From NCBI RefSeq assembly GCF_023243075.1, contig NZ_JALKFZ020000120.1, positions 1 through 53,582 on the forward strand: a stretch of 53,582 nucleotides of DNA, written 5' to 3'. The notes beneath the pieces were generated by a model. That model was not told the origin of the DNA. It searched no databases and saw only the letters and a program-made list of their open reading frames with translations. Below, one piece after another: positions 9,647 through 19,301 of this stretch. Source of the stretch: Frankia sp. AiPa1 (GTDB lineage: Bacteria; Actinomycetota; Actinomycetes; Frankiales; Frankiaceae). A program made the translations under genes and the position numbers. How positions within the stretch are numbered: the stretch's first letter is position 1; each line of letters starts with the position of its first letter.

Positions 9647-11260
9647 TCAGAGGTGACGTAGCAGGGCCGTGGGATCCTCGGCGGCGTCGGCGACGAAGCG
9701 CAGGAACGCTCCGGCGGTGGCGCCATCGCAGACCCGGTGGTCGAAGGTGAACGAGAGCTGCACCACGTCGCGCACCGTGAGCTCACCCGCCACCACCCAG
9801 GGCCGCGCCACGATGCGTCCGACGCCCAGCATGGACGTCTGCGGGTGGTGGATGATCGGCGTTGCGCCGTCGACGCCGAACACGCCGTAGTTGTTCAGGG
9901 TGAACGTGCCGCCGGTGAGATCGCTCGGGGTGAGGCGGCCGACGCGGGCCGCCGCGGTGAGCCGGGTGATCTCGGCGGCAAGCTCGGCGGTGGTGCGCCG
10001 GTGGGCATCCCGAACCACCGGCACCACGAGCCCACGCGGGGTCTGGGCAGCGAAGCCGAGGTGGACGCCGTCGTGGTGACGGACGCCGGTGGCCCGCCCG
10101 GCGCCGTCGGTGACGACGGACGAGTTCAGCTCGGGCGCTCGCAGCAGCGCCGCCACGCACACCCGGGCAAGAATCGACAGCAGCCCGATGCGCGGCTCGG
10201 CACCCCCTGCGTTCAGGGCGTTCTTCGCGGCGAGCAGGCCCGTCGCGTCGGCGTCGACCCAGCAGGTCGCGTCAGGCACCTCGGCACGGCTGCGGGTGAA
10301 CGCCTCCGCGGCCCGCCGGCGCAGTGCGTCGAACGCCACCACCGCCCCATCCGGCACCGCCCCGCCGCCGGCACCGTCATGCGAGTTGATGCTCGGGTTG
10401 TCTTCGAGTGGTGCGGCGGGCGAAAACGTCCTCCCGAAAACCTGCCCGATGGGCAGCGTGGACGGGCCAGCGGAGATCGCCTCCTCCACGTCCCGGCGCA
10501 TGATCAGCCCGTCCGGTCCGCTGCCGCGCAGGGTGCGCAGGTCCACGGCATGGTCGCGGGCCAGGCGACGCACCAGGGGCGAGACGACCGCTACCGGGCC
10601 CGCCCAACCGGGCCCACCCGCCGCCGTACCGTCCGCACGGGCCGGGGCCAAACCGTCCGCACGGGCCGTGCCACCGGTACCACCCGTAGTAGTCCTACCG
10701 TCCGCACGGGCCATACCAGCCGTCCCGGCCGAGGCGCCCGCCAGCGCCCCAGCCCCAGCCGGCGCGTCGGCCGGCGCCTCGGACGCACTGGATGACGCGC
10801 CGGCACCCGTCGCACCATGGCCCGAGATGAGGGTGAGTGTGGTCTCCGGACGGGGGATGGGGATGATCGAACCGCCGGTATCGCCAATTCCGCCGCTGCC
10901 GGCGGGTCGCCGACGGCGGGGGCGACGGCGGTCGGGTTCGGGACTCACGCCGTAACCGACCAGGATGTTCCCGGGGCCGGCCGAAGGCGCGCCGCCGGTG
11001 TCGTCCTGCCCCGAGTGATCGACCGCGACGGTGATCAGCGGCGCGCCGACGGGGACGCCCGTGCCCGCCGGCCCCGCGAGCGACGTCACCACCCCGGCGA
11101 ACGGGCAGGGAACCTCGACGATGGCCTTGGCGGTCTCCACCTCCGCGACGGGCTGGTCGACGACGATCACATCTCCGACGTCGACGAACCAGCGGACCAC
11201 CTCGGCGGAGACCAGGCCCTCACCGAGATCGGGCAGGGCGAATGCGCGTACCGCGGGCAC
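9647..11260 (-). CDS. Dihydrolipoamide acyltransferase (E2) of a 2-oxoacid dehydrogenase complex
   Basis: 537-aa E2 core protein that carries acyl groups from E1 to CoA. It has an N-terminal lipoyl domain with the lipoylated Lys at about 45 (VETAKAIVEVP), an Ala/Gly/Thr-rich flexible linker, and a peripheral-subunit binding domain (VSPLVRRLARDHAVDL, then GLIMRRDVEEAI). The C-terminal acyltransferase domain has the catalytic signature FTFDHRVCDGATAG. GTG 11260 starts 3 bases after the E1 stop, so the two are translationally coupled. With a BCKDH/PDH-like E1 fusion upstream this is probably a branched-chain 2-oxoacid or pyruvate dehydrogenase E2; sequence alone does not decide which. No E3 (lipoamide dehydrogenase) gene is present. 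Confidence 0.93.
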   Translation of the reverse strand: MPAVRAFALPDLGEGLVSAEVVRWFVDVGDVIVVDQPVAEVETAKAIVEVPCPFAGVVTSLAGPAGTGVPVGAPLITVAVDHSGQDDTGGAPSAGPGNILVGYGVSPEPDRRRPRRRRPAGSGGIGDTGGSIIPIPRPETTLTLISGHGATGAGASSSASEAPADAPAGAGALAGASAGTAGMARADGRTTTGGTGGTARADGLAPARADGTAAGGPGWAGPVAVVSPLVRRLARDHAVDLRTLRGSGPDGLIMRRDVEEAISAGPSTLPIGQVFGRTFSPAAPLEDNPSINSHDGAGGGAVPDGAVVAFDALRRRAAEAFTRSRAEVPDATCWVDADATGLLAAKNALNAGGAEPRIGLLSILARVCVAALLRAPELNSSVVTDGAGRATGVRHHDGVHLGFAAQTPRGLVVPVVRDAHRRTTAELAAEITRLTAAARVGRLTPSDLTGGTFTLNNYGVFGVDGATPIIHHPQTSMLGVGRIVARPWVVAGELTVRDVVQLSFTFDHRVCDGATAGAFLRFVADAAEDPTALLRHL

Positions 11261-11263
11261 GGG

Positions 11264-13630
11264 TCACTGCTCCCACTGAAGTCGGGCGACGGCATCAAGG
11301 ATGCGGTCGACGCTGGGCAGATGATGTTCTTCGAGCATCGGCGGCGGATAGGGGATGTCGTAGCCGGTGACCCGCAGCACGGGCGCGGCCAGATGGTGGA
11401 AGCAGCGTTCGGTGACCCGGGCGACGACCTCCGCGCCGAAGCCGCCGAAACCGCTTGCCTCATGGACGACGACGGCCCGGCCCGTGGCGCGCACCGCCGC
11501 GCAGACTGTCTCGTCGTCGAACGGCACCAGAGAGCGCAGGTCGACCACAGCGAGGTCGAAGCCCTCGGCCTCGGCCTCCTTCGCCGCGTTCAGGCAGATC
11601 GGCAGGCTCGGCCCGTAGGTCAGCAGCGTCGCGGACGCCCCGCTCCGGCGCACCATGGCCTGCCCGAGCGGAGCCACCTCTGCCAGCGGCTCGGACGTCC
11701 AGTACAGGCGTTTGGGTTCGAGGAAGACGACCGGGTCGTCGGAGGCGATCGCGGCGCGCAGCAACCCGTAGCCGTCGGCCACCGTCGCCGGGGTGACGAC
11801 GTGCAGGCCGGGCGTGTGCGCGTAGTAGGCCTCGCTGGAGTCACTGTGATGCTCGACCCCGCCGACGCCACCGCCGTAGGGCACCCGGATGGTCAGCGGC
11901 AGGCCCATCCGTCCACCGGTGCGGTTGCGCATCTTCGCGACATGTGAGACGAGCTGCTCGAACGCCGGATAGGCGAACGCGTCGAACTGCATCTCGACGA
12001 CCGGGCGCAACCCGTACATCGCCATCCCGATGGCGGTGCCGAGGATGCCAGCCTCGGCCAGCGGCGTGTCCAGGCAGCGCGCGGAGCCGAACTCGGCGCT
12101 CAGGCCGTCGGTGACCCGGAAGACGCCGCCGAGCGCACCCACGTCCTCCCCGAGGACGTGCACGGTCGGGTCCGCGCGCATGCTGTCACGCAACGCGGCG
12201 TTCAGCGCCTTCACCATCGTTGTCGGCTGGGTGATGGGCGTCGTTGTCGATGTGGCTGTCACCGAGGGCGCCGATTCCGACATTGGACCGGGGCCGGCGG
12301 GGCCGGCCATCTCGGGCGCCGCTCTGCTGGTCACTGCGCACCGCCCCGTCCCCGGCTGTCCGTGGAACTCGTCCGGGTCGCCGCTGTCCGGGTCGCCGCT
12401 GTCCGGGCCGCCGTGCGTCGGATTCACCGCCTCCGGCGGATCGTCGTCCCAGGCCATGCCGTCGTCCTCGGCCGCCAGGGCCAGCCGGCCGGCAAGATCG
12501 GTCGCCTGCTCGCGCAGCTGGCTGGTCGGCGCGGCGTAGACATGGCTGAACAGCGTGGCGGGGTCGGGGCCGGGGGCGGTGTCGAACTGGGCGCGGATCT
12601 CGGCGGCGAGCTGTTCGGCCTCCCGTGCCACCGCCTCGGCCCCCGCGTCGTCGAGCCCGCCGGTGGCGCGCAGATGCCGCTCGAGCAGGGTCAGCGGGTC
12701 GCGGGCCTGCCAGGCCTGGACCTCCGCGGCACTGCGGTAGCGGGTCGCGTCGTCGGCGTTGGTGTGTGCCTCCAGCCGGTAGGTGACCGCCTCGACCAGC
12801 ACCGGCCCGCGTCCGGCCCGAGCGTGGGCGACCGCCTCGGTCAGCACCTGGTGCATCGCGAGCGCGTCGTTGCCGTCGACGAGCCGGCCGGGCATGCCGT
12901 AGCCGACCGCCTTGTGCGCCAGTGTTGGTGCCACCGACTGCCTGGCCAGCGGCACCGAGATCGCGTAGCCGTTGTTCTGGACCAGGAACACCACCGGCGC
13001 GCCCAGTACCGCGGCGAAGTTGAGCGCCTCGTGGAAATCACCCTCGCTGGTCCCGCCGTCGCCGACCAGCGCAAGGGCCACCACATTCCCGGGCGATGCC
13101 GGGCCCGCGGCGGACGCCGGGTCGGATGTCGCGCGCAGTCGGGCGGCATGCGCGAGGCCGACGGCGTGTACCGCCTGGGTGGCCAGCGGCGTCGCCAGGG
13201 GTGCGATCCGGTGCTCGTACGGGTCGTAGCCGCAGTGGGCATGCCCACGCATCAAGGTCAGCGCGTCGATGGGGCGTACCCCCCGCGCGACGACCGCCAG
13301 CGTGTCGCGGTAGCTGGGAAACAGCCAGTCCTGTGCGCGCAGCACCATCGCGGCGGTGACCTGGCAGGCCTCCTGACCGGTGGACGCCGGGTAGACGGCC
13401 AGTCGGCCCTGCCGGGTCAGGGTGGTCGCCTGCCGGTTGAACCGGCGCCCGAGGACCAGGCGGCGGTGCAGCTCACGGGCGAGAACTGGGTCGAACGCCG
13501 CCGCCGCCCCGGTGCCGAGCACACGCAGGGGCTCGGCCTCGGGCAGCAGCGGACCCGGCTGCGGGCGGGGACCGGGATGGCCCACCGGCCCGGCAAGATC
13601 GGGCGGCATACTGTCGTCGACGATGGTCAT
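11264..13630 (-). CDS. 2-oxoacid dehydrogenase E1, fused alpha and beta subunits
   Basis: 788-aa thiamine-diphosphate enzyme that decarboxylates a 2-oxoacid and passes the acyl group to the E2 lipoyl arm. Residues from about 45 to 395 are the alpha part, with YPASTGQEACQ, the ThDP motif from GDGGTSEGDFHEA to VFLVQNN (about 190-220) and YRLEAHTNADD. From about 475 to the end is the beta part: MVKALNAALRDSM, VLGEDVGALGGVF, PLAEAGILGTAIGMAMYG, then RVPYGGGVGG and HEASGFGGFGAE. They are joined without a stop by a roughly 80-residue Pro/Gly/Ser/Thr linker that contains a 15-bp tandem repeat. Alpha and beta are normally separate genes. An internal Met at the start of the beta part might also permit separate initiation. 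ATG 13630 is preceded by GGTGGG. Confidence 0.93.
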   Translation of the reverse strand: MTIVDDSMPPDLAGPVGHPGPRPQPGPLLPEAEPLRVLGTGAAAAFDPVLARELHRRLVLGRRFNRQATTLTRQGRLAVYPASTGQEACQVTAAMVLRAQDWLFPSYRDTLAVVARGVRPIDALTLMRGHAHCGYDPYEHRIAPLATPLATQAVHAVGLAHAARLRATSDPASAAGPASPGNVVALALVGDGGTSEGDFHEALNFAAVLGAPVVFLVQNNGYAISVPLARQSVAPTLAHKAVGYGMPGRLVDGNDALAMHQVLTEAVAHARAGRGPVLVEAVTYRLEAHTNADDATRYRSAAEVQAWQARDPLTLLERHLRATGGLDDAGAEAVAREAEQLAAEIRAQFDTAPGPDPATLFSHVYAAPTSQLREQATDLAGRLALAAEDDGMAWDDDPPEAVNPTHGGPDSGDPDSGDPDEFHGQPGTGRCAVTSRAAPEMAGPAGPGPMSESAPSVTATSTTTPITQPTTMVKALNAALRDSMRADPTVHVLGEDVGALGGVFRVTDGLSAEFGSARCLDTPLAEAGILGTAIGMAMYGLRPVVEMQFDAFAYPAFEQLVSHVAKMRNRTGGRMGLPLTIRVPYGGGVGGVEHHSDSSEAYYAHTPGLHVVTPATVADGYGLLRAAIASDDPVVFLEPKRLYWTSEPLAEVAPLGQAMVRRSGASATLLTYGPSLPICLNAAKEAEAEGFDLAVVDLRSLVPFDDETVCAAVRATGRAVVVHEASGFGGFGAEVVARVTERCFHHLAAPVLRVTGYDIPYPPPMLEEHHLPSVDRILDAVARLQWEQ
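12371..12415. repeat. 15-bp tandem repeat in the E1 fusion linker
   Basis: Three units of GTCCGGGTCGCCGCT (the third diverged), read on the minus strand as repeated SGDPD in the linker between the E1 alpha and beta parts. Confidence 0.85.
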
Positions 13631-14831
13631 GACCCACCTTCGGGTGGCTGGTGGCTGGTGGCTGGTGGCTGGGAACGGGGCGGGTGAGGTGTGCCATCGG
13701 CGGGTGCGGCCGGACGGCCGGTTCCGGCGCATGGGTATGGGCGCCGGCGACGCGGGACGCGGCGCGGATACCCGTCAACACCGGGCCACCCCGGGGCGTG
13801 GCCGGCGTCGGTGTCGGGGACGACGTGGACGTCGGCGCGGGACGATCGCAGCGGGTGATGGTCGCCGCGGACGAGGTCGCGCGAGAGAAGGCCGCGCGGG
13901 AGAAGGCCGCGGGGAGAAGGTGGGCGGTCAGCGTGTCAGGTACGCGGCGGTGCGGGGCGGTGCGGGGCGGACACGGGCGGGTGGTCGGCGGGTCCGAGGC
14001 CGGGCAGGCCGGTCCCGTGGGCCGGACGGCGGTGTACAGGTGCCGTCGATGGGTCGCTGTCCGTCTCCACTCACCCTTTCGATGCTGGCCGGGCCGGTGC
14101 TGTGACCGGGGTGGTGCGGCGTCGCCGGTCGGATTCGGACGTCTGGTCGAAACGGGCGTCCGGCGGGGGCCGGTGCCCGGCGGCCGGAGTCCGAACGGCC
14201 GGCCGTCTCGACCAATCTTCCACCGCCGTTCGGCAGTCGCGTAGTGGCGATAATCACGCCCGGTTGACAATCCGACGGTAGTGCCGGAGGTCCCACATTC
14301 GACGTGTCGTAGAAACCTTCCCGGCGGCCCGATCGGGGAATCCGGAAGGGCCGGCCCCGCTTCGCCTACGGCCGTTTGTCACAAATCCCTCGGGTGCGCG
14401 CCGCAGTGGGGTCCGACGGCCACGCGGACCCTCGGGAACGCTGCGGAGCGGGTCTGGAGAAGACCGTCGAGATTCCCCGGCAAAGGCGCCGGCGAAAACC
14501 AGCATCATGCCCTTAGCAGCGGGGGCTGCTCGCTGGCAGCAGGATCCGTGCCCGGAATATCGGGTCCGCCGTGGCGGTCCCAGTCGCGGTGCACGGGCGA
14601 CGCCGTCATGCGACGGGGAAGAATGCCTCCGGAAATGCCGACGCGTCCGGGCGGGGCCGGTGGATCGCCGGCCCGACCCGGACGCGTGCGAGGTGCCGCG
14701 GCCGTGCGAGGTGTAGCGGTCTACGAGGTGCAGCGGGTCGTGCGAGGTGTCGCTGGTCGTGCGCGGTGTCGCTGGTCGTGGTCAGGGCCCCTGTTCCTCG
14801 GGTGCCCTGACCACGTGTGTCACGGCCTGCG
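13631..14831. other. 1.2-kb region without a recognisable gene
   Basis: It begins with four 7-bp GGTGGCT repeats (13644-13672) just upstream of the E1 start. The remainder has overlapping ORFs on both strands with Arg/Pro-rich products and no family signature. Near 14700-14780 there are imperfect repeats of GTGCGAGGTGTCGCTGGTC. A TTGACA at 14264 has no matching -10 at the right distance. Confidence 0.4.
14777..14815 (-). terminator. Hairpin downstream of the small secreted protein gene
   Basis: Perfect 12-bp stem, CGTGGTCAGGGC at 14777-14788 against 14804-14815, with a 15-base loop. It starts 17 bases past the stop of the secreted-protein gene on the minus strand. Confidence 0.7.
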
Positions 14832-15188
14832 TCAGGGGACGTAGGCGTAGTAGCTGGGGCCGCTGGTGGTCACCACGACCAGGCCGACCGAGCCGTTGTA
14901 GATCGTCGACCCGAGATAGTGATCTCTGCCGTCGTACTGGTACACGTCGATCTGCTCGTTGATGGTGCCACTGATGGTCGAGGTGTAACAGGTCCCGGGC
15001 TGGATCAGGTAGGTGGACCACCCGCCGCGGCCGGGGAAGACCACGTGCGAGTCGTAGCCGCCCTGGGAGCACACAGTGAGCTTGCCGGGGGTGGAAGCCG
15101 AGGCCGTGCTCGCCGGGCCGGCCACCGCCGCCACCAGTCCCAGGACCGCCAGAATGACCATCCGGCGGAGGGAAAACAACTTGCGCAT
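14832..15188 (-). CDS. Small secreted protein, unknown function
   Basis: 118 aa with a clear Sec signal peptide: MRKLFSLRR, a hydrophobic core VILAVLGLVAAVAG, and a likely cleavage after STASA at about residue 31. The mature part of about 87 residues contains two Cys (VCSQGG and PGTCYTS) that could form one disulfide, and is rich in Gly, Ser, Tyr and Thr with alternating hydrophobic residues, suggesting a small beta-fold. ATG 15188 follows GAAGG directly, with AAGGAG further upstream; the in-frame extension upstream is Arg/Pro-rich and unlikely. A 12-bp hairpin follows the stop. I do not recognise a family. Confidence 0.75.
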   Translation of the reverse strand: MRKLFSLRRMVILAVLGLVAAVAGPASTASASTPGKLTVCSQGGYDSHVVFPGRGGWSTYLIQPGTCYTSTISGTINEQIDVYQYDGRDHYLGSTIYNGSVGLVVVTTSGPSYYAYVP

Positions 15189-15420
15189 CCTTCGTTGGAC
15201 TCCTTGCCTTGGATCCCTGCCCGTCCGGTTCCGTGGTCCTGGCCGCTGCGGGTCCTGGGACCCCGCGTCCGTCGGGGCCTTCCGCAGCAACCACGCCCTC
15301 GAGGAGGCGAAGAGTTCACCTTTGTCCGAAGATGGCAGATACGCGCAGGTGGCGCGCGTCGGCGAAGGGAGGGCGGCGCGCGGCCCAGGCCGCCATGGAC
15401 CAGCCCGGATGTCCGGGCCG

Positions 15421-16254
15421 TCAGGCGCTCAGCGCGCCGGTGGAGAGCAGGCCGACGAGGGCGACGGCGACGAGGAGTCGGTAGCCGACGAAGGCGTCGA
15501 AGGTGTGCTGGGCGACGAACTTGAGCAGCCAGGCGATCGAGGCATACGCGACGACGAACGAGACGAGGGTGCCCACGGCCAGCGGCGTCGCCGAGACTCC
15601 GCCGCCGACGGCGTCCTTCAGTTCATAAAGCCCGGCCCCGGTGAGGGCGGGAATGGACAGGAAGAACGAAAGTCTGGTTGCGGCCACACGGTCCAGGTCG
15701 CGAATGAGGCTGGTGGAAATGGTGGCACCGGAGCGGGAGAAGCCGGGGAACAGCAGGGCGAGGATCTGCGACGATCCGACGACCATCGCGTCGGACATGC
15801 TGATGTCGTCCTCGCCGCGTTTGTGCCGGCCGAAACGGTCGGCGAACCACATCAGCCCACTTCCGGCCACCAGCGACGCGGCAACCACCCACAGGGACGC
15901 GAGCGGCCCGTCGATGAGCGGTTTGGCGGCGACGCCGACCAGGACGACCGGAATCGTCGCGTAGATGACCCACCAGGTGAAATGGTAGTCGTGCTGGCGT
16001 GCCTCGGGATTGCGCAGACCCTGGAACCAGGCGGTGACCAGCCGGCGAATGTCGCTGAAGAAGTAGACGAGCACGGCGGCGATTGCCCCGACCTGGATCA
16101 CGGCGGTGAACCCGACCACCGCCTTGTCGTCCACCTGGATGCCCAGCAGGCCCTCGGTGATCTTCAGGTGGCCGGTCGAGGAGACCGGGAGGAACTCGGT
16201 CAGGCCCTCGACGATGCCGAGGAGCACGGCCTGGCCGACGCTGATGGCACTCAC
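15421..16254 (-). CDS. uppP: Undecaprenyl-diphosphatase UppP/BacA
   Basis: 277-aa polytopic membrane enzyme that recycles undecaprenyl diphosphate, the lipid carrier for peptidoglycan and other envelope polymers. Family signatures are the N-terminal GIVEGLTEFLPVSSTGHL, which carries the catalytic Glu/Ser/Thr cluster, and the later LLFPGFSRSGATIS. Length and about eight hydrophobic segments match the family. GTG 16254 has GAAGG about 9 bases upstream. It is same-strand with the COG4705 gene, 142 bases away. Confidence 0.96.
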   Translation of the reverse strand: MSAISVGQAVLLGIVEGLTEFLPVSSTGHLKITEGLLGIQVDDKAVVGFTAVIQVGAIAAVLVYFFSDIRRLVTAWFQGLRNPEARQHDYHFTWWVIYATIPVVLVGVAAKPLIDGPLASLWVVAASLVAGSGLMWFADRFGRHKRGEDDISMSDAMVVGSSQILALLFPGFSRSGATISTSLIRDLDRVAATRLSFFLSIPALTGAGLYELKDAVGGGVSATPLAVGTLVSFVVAYASIAWLLKFVAQHTFDAFVGYRLLVAVALVGLLSTGALSA

Positions 16255-16396
16255 GTGATCGATACCTTCGGAGATCCAGGCGCGGGACGGGCCCGCGCGG
16301 TCGGTGGGCAGGGCGGGTGGTCTGGTGCAGAACCGCACAGTAGAACACCGTGCGTATGCGCTGAAGCCGCGGGTCGGCCCAGGGCCGTCGCCCTGG

Positions 16397-17248
16397 TCAT
16401 CCCCGAGCGGCCCCGCGCCGTCCGTCAGCGCCGGCGGTCGCTCCCGCTGGCTCGGCCGGTCGCGCGGTTTCGGCCGGCGTGACGAGCCGGGGGCGTTGGA
16501 CGTCCGCGCGGGTACGGGCGACGTGGGCGACCAGCGCGACGATGAGCAGGCCCGCAAGGGCGCTGACGGTGCCGTCCCCGAGCCCGAGGCCATGGCGGAC
16601 GGGCGGCTTGCCGAGCCAGTCGGCGAACGATGCCCCCAACGGACGGGTCACCACGTAGGCGGCCCAGAACGTGGCGACCTCGCCCAGGCCGCACCATCGC
16701 CGGGCGACCACCGGCACCAGGATGATCCCGGTGAAGACCAGCGCGGACGCCAGGTAGCCGAGGTGCAGCGTGTCCGCGGTCAGGTCGCCCAGAGCGGTGC
16801 CCAGCGCGAACGTCGCTAGCACCGTCGTCCAGTAGTAGTACTCGCGCCGGCGGGTGACGATCGAGTGGATCGACAGAGTGCCCTCGGTGTGGTGCCAGCG
16901 CCAGAGCACCGCGGCGAGCGCCAGGGCGTAGAACACCGTTGAGCCGACGTGCCCGATCGGCAGCCCGTCGGCGGCCATCGTCCCGAACACGGCCAGCATC
17001 ACCACCGCGAACCAGTAGACCGGCGCCCGGTAGCGCCGGCACCGCAGCTGCAGCCACAGCGTGCCGGCGAACCCGACGCTCCCGACCGCCGCCGCGAGAA
17101 CCAGGTTCACCGAGGCCAGAAAGTCGGCGGTGGCCTCACCCATTCCGGTCGACAGGATCTTTATTGCCCAGAACAGGCCGGTGATCTCGGGGACCTTCGC
17201 GGCGAGAGGGTGCCGGTCGGGGAGCAGGCGGTGGGCGGACGACCGCAT
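16397..17248 (-). CDS. COG4705-type multi-pass membrane protein
   Basis: 283 aa with about eight hydrophobic segments. The N-terminal stretch KVPEITGLFWAIKILSTGMG and GEATADFLA are the COG4705 hallmark, and a second related GTALGDLTADTLHLGYLAS half-repeat suggests an internal duplication with a conserved Gly-Asp in membrane helices. Members are called uncharacterised membrane-anchored proteins; function is unknown. ATG 17248 has GGAAGG 6 bases upstream. The last 45 residues are a cytosolic-looking Ala/Arg-rich tail. Confidence 0.85.
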   Translation of the reverse strand: MRSSAHRLLPDRHPLAAKVPEITGLFWAIKILSTGMGEATADFLASVNLVLAAAVGSVGFAGTLWLQLRCRRYRAPVYWFAVVMLAVFGTMAADGLPIGHVGSTVFYALALAAVLWRWHHTEGTLSIHSIVTRRREYYYWTTVLATFALGTALGDLTADTLHLGYLASALVFTGIILVPVVARRWCGLGEVATFWAAYVVTRPLGASFADWLGKPPVRHGLGLGDGTVSALAGLLIVALVAHVARTRADVQRPRLVTPAETARPAEPAGATAGADGRRGAARG

Positions 17249-17521
17249 GGGAAGCCTTCCAGGGATGGGTACGAGTGGCCGCGGTCAGGACATCACCGCA
17301 GCCGTGTGAGGACGGTGTGAGTTCCCGCGCGGGTATCCGTCCGCGCGTGCGCGCGGAAGGTCCCGGGCGTCCGGGCGGTGGGCTCCGGAATGCGTGGCCG
17401 CAACGCGTGGCCGCAACGTGTGGGGGAGGTGGGCTCGGGCGGCTCCGGACAAGTGGGCCGTGGGCGTGTCCGGGCGAGCGTCGGGGACCGACCGGGTGGA
17501 GGCGGTCCGTAGGATCAGCGG

Positions 17522-18970
17522 GTGCCTGACAGCCATCCGCCCCAGGAGGACCCCACCGTTTCCCGCGGCCCCGCGGCCTTGCCGCACGCGGCGGCGCCAG
17601 CCCGGGAAGAGCTGCTGGGCGGCCTGGGCGCATACGTCGACGCGAGCCGGCCGGAGTTCGAGCGGCGTCTCGCCGAGCTCGTCGGCATCCCCGGGGTGAG
17701 CGCCGATCCGGCGCACGCCGGTGACCTCGCCCGTACCGCCGAACATGCGGCGACGCTGCTGCGGGACGCGGGTCTGTCGGCGCGGATCGTGCCAACCGCC
17801 GGCTACCCGGTCGTCGTCGGCGAGCACCTCGCTGGCACGGGCCTGCCGACCGTCACGATCTACAACCATCTGGACGTCCAGCCCGCCGATCCGGACGAAT
17901 GGCACACCGAGCCGTTTCGGCTGGCCATCGCGGGCGACCGGTACGCCGGGCGGGGCAGCACCGACGACAAGGGCCCGGCGCTGACCGCCCTACAGGCCGC
18001 GCAGTTCGCCGTCGGACGGGGATGGCCGGTCAACATCCGGTTCGTCTGGGAGACCGAGGAGGAGATCGGCAGCCCGAACTTCGAGGCGTTCGTGCGCGCC
18101 GAACTACCCAGGCTCGCCACCGACGTCGTGCTGGTCTCGGACTCGATCTGGATCGCCGCCGACCGCCCGGCGATCGACTACGGCCTGCGCGGCCTGGTCA
18201 CCTTCGAGGTCACCGTCACCACCGGACGCAACGACACCCACTCCGGTCTCACCGGCGGTCCCGCCCGTAATCCGCTCGCCGAGCTTGCCGGCATCATCGC
18301 CGAATGCGTCGACCCGGTGACCGGACGGGTGCTCATCCCCGGCTTCGCCGACGCCGTCGCCCCTGTCACCGACGACGAGCTCGACGGCTTCGTCGCCTCC
18401 GGTTTCGACGTCGACACGTTCATGGCCGCCCACGGCCTGACCTCGCTACGCACCACCGACACCCGCGAGGTCGTGCGCCGGATCATGGCCGAACCGACCT
18501 TCGAGGTCCACGGCCTGGTCGGCGGCTACACCGGCCCCGGCGTGAAGACCGTCGTCCCGCCGCGGGCGACGGCGAAGCTCAGCGCCCGGCTCGTCCCGCA
18601 CCAGGATCCCCACGCCGTGTTCGCGCTGGTCCGCGACTTCATCACGGCCCGTCATCCGGATGCCGTCCTCGAGCTCGAGGCCGCGATGCCGCCCTACCTC
18701 GGGCCCCGCACCGGGCCTTACGCCGAGGCCGCGGCCGACGCCGTCGAGTACGCCTTCGGCCGCCGCCCCGCGTTCGTCCGCGAGGGCGGCTCCATCGGCG
18801 CCGTGCTCACCATGAACGAACACCTGGGCGCGCCCGTGATCCTCACGGGCCTCAGCCTGCCCAGCCACGGTTACCACGCCCCGAACGAGCACTACGACTG
18901 GACCCAGACCGCCGGCGGCATCCGCATGTTCGCCCACTACCTCGCCCACCTGACCAGCCTGACCGCATAG
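17522..18970 (+). CDS. M20 family metallopeptidase / dipeptidase
   Basis: 482-aa zinc-dependent exopeptidase-like hydrolase. Metal-ligand motifs are IYNHLDVQPAD (His-x-Asp), GRGSTDDKGP, the catalytic WETEEEIGSP and the C-terminal PSHGYHAPNEHY. A dimerisation insert sits at about 200-320 (TTGRNDTHSGLTGGPARNP). This matches the carnosinase/CNDP-like dipeptidase branch of M20; the natural peptide or N-acyl amino acid substrate is not evident. GTG 17522 has a weak AGGA about 8 bases upstream. It stands alone between an uncharacterised membrane protein and a Nudix-like gene. Confidence 0.95.
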   Translation: MPDSHPPQEDPTVSRGPAALPHAAAPAREELLGGLGAYVDASRPEFERRLAELVGIPGVSADPAHAGDLARTAEHAATLLRDAGLSARIVPTAGYPVVVGEHLAGTGLPTVTIYNHLDVQPADPDEWHTEPFRLAIAGDRYAGRGSTDDKGPALTALQAAQFAVGRGWPVNIRFVWETEEEIGSPNFEAFVRAELPRLATDVVLVSDSIWIAADRPAIDYGLRGLVTFEVTVTTGRNDTHSGLTGGPARNPLAELAGIIAECVDPVTGRVLIPGFADAVAPVTDDELDGFVASGFDVDTFMAAHGLTSLRTTDTREVVRRIMAEPTFEVHGLVGGYTGPGVKTVVPPRATAKLSARLVPHQDPHAVFALVRDFITARHPDAVLELEAAMPPYLGPRTGPYAEAAADAVEYAFGRRPAFVREGGSIGAVLTMNEHLGAPVILTGLSLPSHGYHAPNEHYDWTQTAGGIRMFAHYLAHLTSLTA

Positions 18971-19301
18971 CCCCCCGGACCGCACATCCTCGCGGTGGCC
19001 AACCTGTCCTCTCCCGTCCGCTCACCGGTCGAGATCAGACGGCAGCGACGAACTCGTCCTCTCGGCGCCGCCGTGCGCGGACGGTTCACGAAGCTCGCCG
19101 GCACGGCGATCGCGCCGGACCGGCGGGTCCAGCGTGCGAAGATCCTGCCTGCTCACGAGTCGTCTGGTGGCCATCATCGCCTGCCTGGGCCGGTGGCCTT
19201 TGGCGCGTCGGGTGCCGGGCAGAGCACGCCATGGAAGGGCGGCGACGCGGCTGGCGAGTCACCTGCGGCCGGGTTCGGACGGTCGCTGCTAGTCTTTCCC
19301 C
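18971..19301. other. Intergenic region, nothing recognised
   Basis: About 330 bases between the M20 peptidase and the Nudix-like gene. No hairpin or gene is evident apart from the -10-like hexamer just before the Nudix start. Confidence 0.35.
19290..19301 (+). promoter_or_regulatory. -10-like element for a leaderless Nudix transcript
   Basis: TAGTCT at 19290-19295 fits the actinobacterial TANNNT -10 consensus and lies 6 bases before GTG 19302, the distance expected if transcription starts at the start codon. There is no ribosome binding site upstream of this GTG, which supports a leaderless mRNA. No good -35 is seen. Confidence 0.45.

Noticed and set aside
14264..14292. TTGACA as a -35 box of a promoter in the 1.2-kb empty region
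   Set aside because: No TANNNT hexamer at 16-19 bases downstream and no gene with a credible start after it.
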